Under the pieces are notes generated by a model that had not been told where the DNA came from, made no database searches, and saw only the letters and a list, made by a program, of their open reading frames with translations. A program made the translations under genes and the position numbers. From contig OZ246010.1 of the NCBI GenBank assembly GCA_965230535.1, forward strand, positions 186,001-250,000: 64,000 bases of DNA. Direction: 5' to 3'. Origin of the DNA: JAUILH01 sp965230535. GTDB taxonomy: Bacteria; Bacteroidota; Bacteroidia; Flavobacteriales_D; JAUILH01. This document shows positions 8,540-17,496 of the stretch, in pieces (position 1 is the first letter of the stretch; each line of letters opens with the position of its first letter).

Positions 8540-9595
8540 ATGGAGAACAATACGGAAGATTTAACCAGCCCTTTAGGAAACAATCAACCCGCTTCAACGA
8601 GCGGTGCAGTGGACATTCAGGCACTCAATGAACTGATTCAAAAAGAAAGCACTTTCATTGATGCCATCAACATGGAAATGGGTAAGGTCATCATTGGTCA
8701 ACACTACATGGTTGAACGCCTTATGATCGCACTTTTGGCCAACGGACACATTTTGTTGGAAGGTGTGCCTGGTCTGGCAAAAACATTGGCAATTAACTCG
8801 CTTGCCACAACCATCGATGGGAGTTTTAGTAGAATCCAGTTTACCCCCGACTTACTTCCGGCGGATGTAATTGGAACCATGATATACAATCAAAAACAAG
8901 AATCTTTCTCTGTGAAAAAGGGACCTGTTTTCAATAACTTCATTTTAGCAGATGAGATTAACCGGGCACCTGCCAAAGTACAATCTGCCTTGCTTGAAGC
9001 CATGCAGGAGCGTCAGGTAACCATTGGAGACAGTACTTTCAAACTGGAAGAACCATTCCTGGTAATGGCCACACAGAACCCAATAGATCAGGAAGGAACT
9101 TATCCTTTACCAGAAGCACAGGTAGACCGTTTCATGTTGAAAGTTGTTCTCGACTACCCTACCCGAGAAGACGAAAAACTGATCATCAGGAACAACGTGT
9201 CTTCAGTCGGTTTTCCAAAACCCAACAAGATTCTTAAAACTGAGCAGATCAATAAAGCCAGACAGATCGTTAAGCAGATCTACATGGACGAAAAAATTGA
9301 GAGATACATTGTTGATATCGTGCATGCCAGTAGAAATCCTTCGGATTACAAACTGGACAACCTTGAACCTTTGATTGGTTTCGGAGGCTCTCCAAGAGCC
9401 AGCATCAGTTTGGGTATGGCATCAAAAGCTTACGCTTTCATGCAAAAAAGAGGTTATGTTGTTCCAGAAGATGTTCGGGCTGTGGCCATGGATATTCTTC
9501 GCCACCGTATTGGCATTACCTATGAAGCTGAAGCGGAAAACATCACCGTTGAAACGATTATTAAAGAGATCATTAACCGAGTAGACGTACCTTAA
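8540..9595 (+). CDS. MoxR family AAA+ ATPase, first gene of the Bat operon
   Basis: A 351-residue MoxR ATPase. Walker A is GVPGLAKT at residues 75-82; Walker B with its neighbour is ILADEINRAPAKVQ at about residues 134-147; sensor 1 is ATQNPIDQEGTYPLPEAQVDRF. MoxR proteins act as chaperones that insert metal or activate vWA-domain partners, and here the next genes are DUF58 and vWA proteins as expected. It opens a run of eight genes on the plus strand with gaps or overlaps of a few bases (4 nt to the next start). The 118 bp upstream must hold the operon promoter, shared as a divergent region with the MazG-like gene; I cannot place a clear -7 box there. Confidence 0.93.
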   Translation: MENNTEDLTSPLGNNQPASTSGAVDIQALNELIQKESTFIDAINMEMGKVIIGQHYMVERLMIALLANGHILLEGVPGLAKTLAINSLATTIDGSFSRIQFTPDLLPADVIGTMIYNQKQESFSVKKGPVFNNFILADEINRAPAKVQSALLEAMQERQVTIGDSTFKLEEPFLVMATQNPIDQEGTYPLPEAQVDRFMLKVVLDYPTREDEKLIIRNNVSSVGFPKPNKILKTEQINKARQIVKQIYMDEKIERYIVDIVHASRNPSDYKLDNLEPLIGFGGSPRASISLGMASKAYAFMQKRGYVVPEDVRAVAMDILRHRIGITYEAEAENITVETIIKEIINRVDVP

Positions 9596-9599
9596 ACCA

Positions 9600-10463
9600 T
9601 TGGACGCGAAAGAACTCATTAAAAAAGTACGGAGGATTGAGATCAAAACCAAAGGTCTCACTACTCAGCTATTCTCTGGCGAATACCATTCTGCCTTTAA
9701 AGGAAGAGGTATGGCTTTTAGTGAGGTACGTGAATATTATTCCGGAGACGAAATTCGAGCGATCGACTGGAATGTAACTGCCAGATTTGGCGATCCATAT
9801 GTCAAAGTTTTTGAGGAAGAGCGAGAGTTGACCGTGATGATCATGGTTGACATGAGTGCCAGTATGAACTTTGGAACCAATGCGCAACTTAAGCTTGAAA
9901 CCATTACCGAAATAGCAGCTGTTCTGGCATTTTCAGCGATTCAAAACAATGATAAATGCGGACTCATTCTCTTTACAGACAAAGTTCACACCTTTATCCC
10001 ACCAAAGAAGGGAAAGAAGCATATCCTAAGGATGATTAGAGAATTGCTCGACTTTGATGAAGAACGTGGAGAAACCAATGTTGCTGAGGCTTTGAAATAC
10101 TTTTCGAGAACTATTAAGAAAAGAAGCATTGCTTTTGTAATGTCCGACTTTATTGACTCAGGGTATCAAGATGCTCTGAAATTGGCCAGCAAACGCCACG
10201 ACATTGTGGGTATTCAAATTACAGACAAACGAGAAAACGAGTTGCCTAAAATGGGCTGGACACACTTTGTAAATCCGGAATCCGGAGAGCAGGAATGGAT
10301 CAATACCTCAAGTTCTAAAGTGCGCAGAGAATATAAAGAGCAGGCCAAAACCTTCATGGAAGACACTAAAAACTACTTCCGCTCGGCAGGCATTAGCCAC
10401 TGTGTGGTTGAAACCAATGAAGACTACATGTTGCCTTTGATGCAGCTATTCAAAAGAAGATGA
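9600..10463 (+). CDS. DUF58 protein (Bat operon)
   Basis: A 287-residue soluble DUF58 protein. The start codon is the TTG at 9600: family members begin at this place with a sequence like MDxKELIKKVRRIEIKT, and no ATG lies close by. The DUF58 signature is FKGRGMAFSEVREYYSGDE followed by IRAIDWNVTAR, and a degenerate vWA core follows with MVDMSASMNFG (DxSxS present). DUF58 proteins are constant partners of MoxR ATPases and are thought to hand over between the ATPase and membrane vWA proteins. The stop overlaps the next gene by 4 bp (ATGA), so translation is coupled. Confidence 0.9.
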   Translation: MDAKELIKKVRRIEIKTKGLTTQLFSGEYHSAFKGRGMAFSEVREYYSGDEIRAIDWNVTARFGDPYVKVFEEERELTVMIMVDMSASMNFGTNAQLKLETITEIAAVLAFSAIQNNDKCGLILFTDKVHTFIPPKKGKKHILRMIRELLDFDEERGETNVAEALKYFSRTIKKRSIAFVMSDFIDSGYQDALKLASKRHDIVGIQITDKRENELPKMGWTHFVNPESGEQEWINTSSSKVRREYKEQAKTFMEDTKNYFRSAGISHCVVETNEDYMLPLMQLFKRR

Positions 10464-11395
10464 GACTCTTGGTTTACATAGCATGTTTGCTGTTTTCACT
10501 AAACGGTTTGTCTCAGGAATTTACCGCTAAGGTCATTGGCAATTCCAATATTCAAATTGGAGAACAAATCTCCGTTGAAATCACATTCAGATCTCCGGTA
10601 GATGCAGGTTTGCCAAAATTCCCAAAACTCAGAAACAACCAATCTTTAAGTGCGGAGGCCGAACTGGTGAAAATCACCGAACCAGATATTAGACAGGATG
10701 CTGCCATCACTGAAATTAAGCGACTTGCATACATTACTTTTTGGGATTCTGGAAGTTTTGTGGTTCCCGGGTTTGCAGCTTTCTTTAACGGAGACTCTGT
10801 CTACACCAACAGCATCAGTGCGATTGTTGGTGGAATAGATGTGGATGTAGACGATAAGCCCAAAGACATCTATAAAATCTATGAAGCCGACTGGTCGTTT
10901 TGGGACCAGTTCAATTACTGGTTTAACAACTACTGGTACTGGCTGCTCATTGTTGCACTCATTATTATTTTGGTACTGAAACTCCCGGATTGGTTAAAAT
11001 CTTCAGGCAGAAGCAAAGAGAAGAGTCAACGACTGCCAACCATTCCTTATGTATTGAAACGGCTTGAAGAAATTGATGCTGAGAAGGCATGGCAAAACAA
11101 TGAACATAAACGTTACTACTCAGAGTTAACAGAGGTTTTATGGGTGTATCTCGAGGAACATTTAGAGGTATCCACATTGGATCAAACATCTGATCAAATT
11201 ATGGATACTCTAAGCAAGGTTAAACTGAATCCGGCTTTAAAACAGAAGCTGAGAGAGTTATTTAAAACTGCCGACATGGTGAAGTTTGCCAAAGCCAAAC
11301 CAGAAGCCAAAATCAATGAAACCATGTGGTATTACGCCAAAGACTTTATAGACGGCAGTAAAGATTATGAAAAGCCACAGGAAACGACAGAATGA
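10460..11395 (+). CDS. Single-pass membrane protein with BatD-like tail (Bat operon)
   Basis: A 311-residue protein with a signal peptide (cleavage after GLSQ), an extracytoplasmic Ig-like domain of about 120 residues, a Trp/Tyr-rich juxtamembrane stretch (FWDQFNYWFNNYWYW), one membrane helix at about residues 162-178, and a cytoplasmic helical tail of about 130 residues. This gene occupies the slot between DUF58 and BatA in Bacteroidota Bat operons (DUF4381-like/BatD-like). The tail resembles that of BatD further downstream: both contain a YLEEH/YLSEK segment and end with a helix of the form DMVKFAKAKP or EMARYAAFSQ. It overlaps both neighbours by 4 bp. A scaffold linking periplasm and cytosol is a reasonable inference. 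Confidence 0.8.
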   Translation: MRLLVYIACLLFSLNGLSQEFTAKVIGNSNIQIGEQISVEITFRSPVDAGLPKFPKLRNNQSLSAEAELVKITEPDIRQDAAITEIKRLAYITFWDSGSFVVPGFAAFFNGDSVYTNSISAIVGGIDVDVDDKPKDIYKIYEADWSFWDQFNYWFNNYWYWLLIVALIIILVLKLPDWLKSSGRSKEKSQRLPTIPYVLKRLEEIDAEKAWQNNEHKRYYSELTEVLWVYLEEHLEVSTLDQTSDQIMDTLSKVKLNPALKQKLRELFKTADMVKFAKAKPEAKINETMWYYAKDFIDGSKDYEKPQETTE

Positions 11396-12432
11396 TTGCA
11401 AAGTTGAACATATTGTCTTTTCTCAGTTTTGAGTTTGCAGAACCAGAATATTTTTGGGCACTATTGGTCATTCCGGTCTTAATTTTATTCAAGATTTTGT
11501 ACCGAAACAACGCCCCTGTTTCATTAACAACGGTTGGCAAACGCCACAAACCTGCCTTGACTTTCCAAATTACACAGTGGGTTCTGTTTTCGCTCTCTTT
11601 AATTGGATTGGCTCTTTTAATTACTGCCATGGCACGACCTCAGGATCCAAAAAAGAGAAAAGAAAAGGAAGACAGTTTTGTTCAGGGAATTGACATTATG
11701 ATTGCTATGGACATCTCCGGAAGTATGGAAGCCGAAGATTTTCAGGATAAAGAAAAGAACATTGAAAACCGTTTAGATGCCTCTATTCTGGCAGCCAGAA
11801 ACTTTGTGGATCAAAGAAAGGATGACAACATTGGTTTGGTTGTATATGGCGGAGAAGCTTTTATGATGAGTCCACTGAGTACAGACCATAACAACCTGAA
11901 GGAAAAACTAGGCGAGCTGACCACGGATTTGGTCGTACCAAGAACGGCAATCGGTGACGGCTTGAATCTGGCAGCGGCCAGCATTTATAAAAGTGAGGCG
12001 AAAAGCAAAGTAATCATTCTGTTAACAGATGGCGTGAATAACGCGGGGGAAAAAGATCCACTTGAAGCTGCAGAGTATGCCAATGCCTACGGAATAAAAG
12101 TCTACACCATAGGAATCGGTAAAAATGGAGAAGCCACGATTCCGGTTGATTATGGTGGTGTGAAAGTAAGGCAATCCTTCATAGTTGAAATTGATGAGGA
12201 ATTACTCACCGATATTTCCGAAAGAACTGGTGGTAAATATTATCGGGCAGAAGACAATGATCAACTTCTCGAAATTTACAACGACATTGACCTGTTGGAA
12301 AAGAGCAAGCAAAAATCTCTTGCGGTAACCATTGAACCACCGGAAGAATTCAGATGGTTTGCCATTCCGGGCCTGGCTTTACTCCTGCTTCCGATTATCC
12401 TGAACAACTTATTCTTTAGACAAATTCCTTAA
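11392..12432 (+). CDS. batA: BatA, membrane-anchored vWA-domain protein
   Basis: A 346-residue protein with two N-terminal membrane segments (about residues 18-36 and 60-80), a vWA domain (about residues 95-290) and a C-terminal membrane helix (about 322-341). The metal-ion-dependent adhesion site is AMDISGSMEAEDF, with DxSxS intact, and the supporting Thr and Asp appear in GLVVYGGEAF and LLTDGVNNAG. In Bacteroides fragilis the Bat proteins affect oxygen tolerance, and in Leptospira and Francisella related genes affect stress resistance; the molecular role is a membrane complex with BatB. It shares 4 bp with the previous gene and one base (TAATG) with batB. Confidence 0.93.
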   Translation: MIAKLNILSFLSFEFAEPEYFWALLVIPVLILFKILYRNNAPVSLTTVGKRHKPALTFQITQWVLFSLSLIGLALLITAMARPQDPKKRKEKEDSFVQGIDIMIAMDISGSMEAEDFQDKEKNIENRLDASILAARNFVDQRKDDNIGLVVYGGEAFMMSPLSTDHNNLKEKLGELTTDLVVPRTAIGDGLNLAAASIYKSEAKSKVIILLTDGVNNAGEKDPLEAAEYANAYGIKVYTIGIGKNGEATIPVDYGGVKVRQSFIVEIDEELLTDISERTGGKYYRAEDNDQLLEIYNDIDLLEKSKQKSLAVTIEPPEEFRWFAIPGLALLLLPIILNNLFFRQIP

Positions 12433-13592
12433 TGGCAAAGCGACACACATATCGTTTAACCGGATTGGTTTTGGTGATCATTCTTTCAGAATTGGCTTTC
12501 TGGCTAACCTTGCTTGGCTTGTATCACCTTGTCTCCGAAGGAAACCCGGATTTCAGATTGGAAAACAGAGATTATCTATGGGCAACAGCTGTACTTCCTC
12601 TCTTCTCTATTATGTATCTGTTATACTATGTATGGAAACGAAAGGCCATTAAACAATATGCAGACAGTCGTTTACTGGGACACGTGACGCCAAGGGTGTC
12701 TACATCAAAGTATATCTTAAGATACGTTTTCCAACGCTGGGGACTTGGGTTTATCGTCATTTCCTTATTAAATCCCCAATTCGGAATCAAGCAAAAAGCA
12801 GGTGTGGCACAAGGAATTGATGTGGTATTTGCTCTGGACATCTCCAAAAGTATGGAGGCTAAAGATTTGAGCAAAACTCATAGTCGACTAGACATTGCCA
12901 AAAGAGCCATTAACAAACTGGTTAAAGACGATATGACCGGACGTGTTGGCCTCTTGGTTTTTGCCGGCAATGCCTACAAGCAGGTATCACTCACCCACGA
13001 CTATGATGCTTTTAGATTTGACCTGGGAACCGTCAACACCAATATGCTTAAATATCAAGGCACTAACATAGCCAACGCCATTGATGTAGCTTTAACATCT
13101 TTTAACAGCAAGGATAAAACAAATAAGGCTATTATTGTCGTATCAGATGGAGAGAACCATGAAGCCAATGCAGTTAAGGCCGCAAACAGAGCTTACAAAA
13201 ACGAAAAAGTAAAGATTTACACCATCGGTATGGGAACGCCTAATGGTGCTCGCATTCCGAATGTTGACGAAAACGGACAACTACGTGGCTATATTAAAGA
13301 TGAAAAAGGCAACACCGTCTTAAGTAAACTTAATGAAGACATGTTAAAAGAACTGGCACAAAAAGGAAATGGGGTTTACGTAAAAGCTACCAGCACGGAT
13401 TTGGGGCTTGATTACATTGTTAGCGATATCGATAAAATCAAGAAGACCAAGTTTGGTGAGACTGAGTATGACGACTTTCTGGATCAGTTCCAGTGGTTTT
13501 TGGGTCCCGGAATTGTTCTATTTTTACTGTCCTTTCTGTTTGTGACTGATTTTTCTAAACGAAAAGCAAAAAGAGCACTATTTACAGAATGA
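12432..13592 (+). CDS. batB: BatB, membrane-anchored vWA-domain protein
   Basis: A 386-residue paralogue of BatA. Membrane segments lie at about residues 10-30, 43-64 and 97-112, and again at about 354-374; the vWA domain lies between. The adhesion-site motif is ALDISKSMEAKDLS with DxSxS intact, and IIVVSDGENHEANA supplies the second Asp. Compared with BatA it has a longer N-terminal membrane part. BatA and BatB are known to associate in a large complex in Francisella and are proposed to do so here. The gene overlaps batA by one base and the following batC-like gene by 4 bp. Confidence 0.92.
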   Translation: MAKRHTYRLTGLVLVIILSELAFWLTLLGLYHLVSEGNPDFRLENRDYLWATAVLPLFSIMYLLYYVWKRKAIKQYADSRLLGHVTPRVSTSKYILRYVFQRWGLGFIVISLLNPQFGIKQKAGVAQGIDVVFALDISKSMEAKDLSKTHSRLDIAKRAINKLVKDDMTGRVGLLVFAGNAYKQVSLTHDYDAFRFDLGTVNTNMLKYQGTNIANAIDVALTSFNSKDKTNKAIIVVSDGENHEANAVKAANRAYKNEKVKIYTIGMGTPNGARIPNVDENGQLRGYIKDEKGNTVLSKLNEDMLKELAQKGNGVYVKATSTDLGLDYIVSDIDKIKKTKFGETEYDDFLDQFQWFLGPGIVLFLLSFLFVTDFSKRKAKRALFTE

Positions 13593-15760
13593 AGTACCTG
13601 GTATACATAGCGCTGATATTTATGAGTGTAAACTCCTTTTCTCAGGGGAGAAAATGGCTTCATGATGGAAACGTAGCCTATCAGGATGGTGAATACTCTG
13701 AAGCTAAAGAAAGTTACCAAACCGCTGAAGAAGATGATGAATGGGTATACAAAGCTCGTTACAACAGAGCCAATGCCCTTTACCGACAGAAGAAATACAC
13801 TGATGCTTATCAACTATATGCCAACATTGCTTCCAAAGGTGTTAAAGATGGTATTTACAAGGTTTACCACAACATGGGGAATTGCCTGCTAATTCAAGCC
13901 ATGGCGCAGATAGATGACGGTTTTTTGAATACAGATTCTAAGCTAGACAGCCTGCTAAACACCTCCATAGAACATTTTAAAAGTGCTTTGAGAAATAATC
14001 CTAAAGCAGATGAGAGTCGCTATAATCTGGTTTATGCTAAATCTTTACTGAATCCGGATTCGCCAAACGATGAGGATGAAGAAACACCTGAAGATCCCCT
14101 TGATCAGGAACAGCAGGATTTGGACAAGCAACAGGAACAACTAGACAAAAAAGAGCAGGAAGTAGATCAATCAGATGCCTCAGAACAAGAAAAGCAAGAG
14201 AAAAAGGAGGAAATCGAAAAGCAAAAAGAAGAACTTCAAAAGAAGCAGGAAGAACTGAATCAGAAGAAGATTGATCAACAGGAAGAAAAACTGAAAGATC
14301 AGAAAGAAGAGATAGAAAAGGACAAGCAGCAAATCAAAGAGGACAAACAAGAATCTCCTCAGGACCCTTCCCTGGATAAACAGGAAGAGATTAATAAGGA
14401 AAGAGAAAAAACTCAGCAGAAGCAGGAAGACAACCTTCAACAACAGAAAGAAAACCAAAGACAACAGAATCAAGCCAACAAAGAAGCCAACGACAGAAAA
14501 GACAAGCTGAGACAGGAACAACAACAAGCACATCAGAATGGTGAAGAAGAAAAGGCTCAGGACATTCAAAAACAAATAGATCGAACCAACCAGAAACAAG
14601 ATCAACAGAACAAAGCTTTCAACAACAAACAAAAGGGACTTGAGAACGAGCAGAAAAAACTAGACAAAAAGCAACAGGATCTTCAGGATCAAATGGACAA
14701 AGCACAGGGCAAAAGCACTGAACGTAAAGAAGACCGTTTGAATGAGCAGAAGGAGAAACTGGACAAAGAAAAGTCTGAATTCGATAAGAACAAAGACAAT
14801 ATGTCTGACGAAGAAAAACAAGCTCAAAAAGATCAGCTAAGAAACAAGGAAGATCAACTCCAGGAGAAGAAGGATCAGATCGACAAACAAAAAATGGAGC
14901 AGGATGCTCAGGATCTTAAAAATCAGAAAGAGCAACTGGAAAAGGACAAACAAAAACTTAAAAACAAGAAACAACAAGGCAAAGGAGACCCCAAACAGGA
15001 GCAGCTTCAGAATAAACAGGAAGACCTTCAGCAACAGCAAGAGAATCTCCAAAAGCAAAAACAGGCCTCTCAGGATAAGCAGGATCAGTTTAATAAAGAC
15101 ACCGAAAACCAGGAAAAAGGTCTGGAAGATGCCCGTAAAAACGCTCAACAACAAAACAACAAGAACCGAGAGAAGCAGTTAAACAAAGAATTGGACGATC
15201 TCCAAAAACAACAAAATCAAAAAAATCAATCTTTTGATAAAGAGCAGGAAGATTTAAGCGATAAAATTGAAGACCTGAAGAAAGAACAAAAGAAACTTCA
15301 GGATCAGAAATCTAAAGGTAAGTCCGGTAAACAAAGTCCGCAGGATAAAATGACTGAGGAAAACAATGAGGAGTTGGACAAATTGAAAGACGAGCACGAA
15401 CAACTGGAAAACGACAAAAAAGAAATTGACCAGAAACAAAAAGAATTGGACAAGCAAAAAAATGACATGTCCGCAGAAGAATTCAAGCAAAGACAAGAAG
15501 AACTGGAAAAAGAAAAAGCAAACCTGAAGCGCAAACAGCAGGAAAAACAAGCCGCCATGAACCAAATCATGAAGGAAAATGCGCAACTACAAAAAGAAGC
15601 GAGAGAAAAAGCTAAAAAAGAAAAAGTATTGCTAACGCCTGAACAAATTGAAGCGGAAAGAAGTTTCCAAAGTGCGCTGGACAAACAAAAGAAAACTTTA
15701 AAGAAAGTAAACAAAGAGATGGGAAATGAAGTAAATTCCAGCTCTCAAAAAAAATGGTAA
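13589..15760 (+). CDS. batC: BatC-like TPR protein with giant Q/K/E coiled coil
   Basis: A 723-residue protein with a signal peptide (cleavage after SFSQ) and two or three TPR units in residues 22-155, as in other BatC proteins. From about residue 170 to 690 the chain is almost only Gln, Lys, Glu, Asp and Asn with an Ile or Leu at about every seventh position, so a very long charged coiled coil is predicted. No membrane helix follows; the last 30 residues are Lys-rich. BatC proteins of Bacteroidota are usually a few hundred residues long, so this one is much enlarged. Upstream overlap is 4 bp and downstream overlap with batD is 7 bp. The TPR part probably docks to BatA/BatB; the coil function is unknown. 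Confidence 0.88.
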   Translation: MKYLVYIALIFMSVNSFSQGRKWLHDGNVAYQDGEYSEAKESYQTAEEDDEWVYKARYNRANALYRQKKYTDAYQLYANIASKGVKDGIYKVYHNMGNCLLIQAMAQIDDGFLNTDSKLDSLLNTSIEHFKSALRNNPKADESRYNLVYAKSLLNPDSPNDEDEETPEDPLDQEQQDLDKQQEQLDKKEQEVDQSDASEQEKQEKKEEIEKQKEELQKKQEELNQKKIDQQEEKLKDQKEEIEKDKQQIKEDKQESPQDPSLDKQEEINKEREKTQQKQEDNLQQQKENQRQQNQANKEANDRKDKLRQEQQQAHQNGEEEKAQDIQKQIDRTNQKQDQQNKAFNNKQKGLENEQKKLDKKQQDLQDQMDKAQGKSTERKEDRLNEQKEKLDKEKSEFDKNKDNMSDEEKQAQKDQLRNKEDQLQEKKDQIDKQKMEQDAQDLKNQKEQLEKDKQKLKNKKQQGKGDPKQEQLQNKQEDLQQQQENLQKQKQASQDKQDQFNKDTENQEKGLEDARKNAQQQNNKNREKQLNKELDDLQKQQNQKNQSFDKEQEDLSDKIEDLKKEQKKLQDQKSKGKSGKQSPQDKMTEENNEELDKLKDEHEQLENDKKEIDQKQKELDKQKNDMSAEEFKQRQEELEKEKANLKRKQQEKQAAMNQIMKENAQLQKEAREKAKKEKVLLTPEQIEAERSFQSALDKQKKTLKKVNKEMGNEVNSSSQKKW

Positions 15761-17496
15761 CTAAACTGATCATATTGCCCCTATTGGTCTTAAGTTCACT
15801 TGGCGTTGCTCAGGTGGACTTTTCTGCCTCTGTGCAGACTAACGGAGACGTGAGTACAGATGATCAGTTCAGACTCACCATTTCCTACAAGAAAAAAGGC
15901 CAATTCTCACCTCCGGCTTTCAAAGATTTTCACGCACAAGGTGGTCGCGAATCCTGGAGCGGTAGCCATATGATTGTGAACGGCAAGGTAGTTCAGGACG
16001 ATAGAAGCTTTACCAGAACCTACGTGCTTCAGGCTAAAAAGCAAGGTAAACTGGTTATTGAAGCAGCCAAATTGGTCGTAAACGGAAAAACCTACCACAC
16101 TGCCCCAATTACTCTGAACGTTAAAAAAGGCGAAAAACCACAATACGCTGCCGGCGAATTTGATCCAAACGCTCAGCTCATTGCAAAAATGTACGTTTCT
16201 AAACGAGACATCTACAAAGGAGAGGCTCTAACACTTACATACAAGGCCTATACGCCATTTAGGTTCAGACAGCTGACAGACCTCAAAATTCAATCTTACA
16301 AAGGTTTTAACAAACACAGCCTACTCAGCAGCAAGATCAAGCAGTATGATGTGAAAACGGAAAGAATTAATGGCAGACAATACCAGGTCATCACACTTGA
16401 AAAAGAACTTCTGGTTGCTACCAATTCGGGACAAATCAAACTAGATCCTTTTGAAATTGAAGTCGTGTTAACAGATAGCTGGGGCTTCAATACCGCTCAA
16501 GCCAAAGTGAAGAGCAATCCGGTTACCATTAATGTCAAATCCTTACCAAAATCGGGTCAACCGGATGATTTCACAGGAGCCGTGGGTAAATTCGACATTA
16601 CTGCAGAATCGAGCAGCGACCTACTAACCGAAGACGATGACGGCTTTGATTTAAAGGTAACCATCTCAGGAAAAGGAAATGTCGATTTTGACGATCCAAA
16701 GATTGAATTGAGAAAAGAATTTGATGCTTATCCGCCCGAATCTGATGAAGATCAAAGCATTTCTTCGTCTGGTATTTCAATTAAAAAGACTTACAACTTC
16801 TTCACCGTTCCTCAACAAAATGGCGATTTCGAGCTGGGTCCTTTCACTTTCTCCTATTTTGATCCGGAACTTGGTCAGTACATCACAGCCTCTACAGAAC
16901 CTATTATTGTCGTGGTGAATAATCCAAATATCAAAGCGGAACGCATTGCCGGTGACAAAAAACTGGACATTGATCCTTCAGCTAAAGAACTGAGATTTAT
17001 TAAAACTGAGACCAATCTTGAAAATCAGGATGAGTTTTTAGCAGGATCTACCAAATACTGGATTGGTTTGGGCTCTCCTCTCCTACTCTTCTTACTGCTC
17101 ATCTTTGTCAGAAGAAAACGAAAAGAAGAAGATTCTGATGCCATGTTAAACAAACGAGCCATGAGAGCCGGGAAAGTAGCCAAACAAAGACTTAATAAGG
17201 CCGCCGGATTAATCGCTTCTAACGATCATGCTGCTTTCTTTGATGAAAACCTTAAAGCCCTGTACGCCTATCTTTCTGAAAAAATTCACATGCAGGCACA
17301 CGACATGAGCAAGCACAATATCAAAGAGCAATTAGAGAATTTGAATGTGAGTACGGGAACAGCTCAAAAGTTTGTATCCATCCTTGAATCTTGCGAAATG
17401 GCGAGATATGCTGCCTTCTCTCAAAATGCCAAGGATATTTATGAGCAGAGTCTTCAGGTAATTATGGACGTTGAAAAAGAAATTAAACCGAGCTAA
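15754..17496 (+). CDS. batD: BatD, oxygen-tolerance membrane protein
   Basis: A 580-residue protein with a signal peptide (cleavage after GVAQ), an extracytoplasmic region of about 410 residues built of Ig-like beta domains, a membrane helix at about residues 434-451 followed by positive charges (VRRKRKEE), and a cytoplasmic helical tail of about 125 residues. The N-terminal VDFSASVQTNGDVSTDDQFRL and the GGRESWSGSHMIVNGK segment are typical of BatD. The tail resembles that of the protein encoded at 10460-11395. It begins within the last codons of batC (7 bp overlap) and overlaps batE by one base. It is thought to belong to the Bat complex. Confidence 0.92.
   Translation: MVTKLIILPLLVLSSLGVAQVDFSASVQTNGDVSTDDQFRLTISYKKKGQFSPPAFKDFHAQGGRESWSGSHMIVNGKVVQDDRSFTRTYVLQAKKQGKLVIEAAKLVVNGKTYHTAPITLNVKKGEKPQYAAGEFDPNAQLIAKMYVSKRDIYKGEALTLTYKAYTPFRFRQLTDLKIQSYKGFNKHSLLSSKIKQYDVKTERINGRQYQVITLEKELLVATNSGQIKLDPFEIEVVLTDSWGFNTAQAKVKSNPVTINVKSLPKSGQPDDFTGAVGKFDITAESSSDLLTEDDDGFDLKVTISGKGNVDFDDPKIELRKEFDAYPPESDEDQSISSSGISIKKTYNFFTVPQQNGDFELGPFTFSYFDPELGQYITASTEPIIVVVNNPNIKAERIAGDKKLDIDPSAKELRFIKTETNLENQDEFLAGSTKYWIGLGSPLLLFLLLIFVRRKRKEEDSDAMLNKRAMRAGKVAKQRLNKAAGLIASNDHAAFFDENLKALYAYLSEKIHMQAHDMSKHNIKEQLENLNVSTGTAQKFVSILESCEMARYAAFSQNAKDIYEQSLQVIMDVEKEIKPS

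Noticed and set aside
14180..15714. Several long hydrophobic frames on the minus strand inside batC
   Set aside because: They arise because the plus strand is almost pure purine (Lys, Gln and Glu codons), which leaves few stops on the other strand; their products are Leu/Phe repeats without structure and they lie entirely inside a well supported gene.
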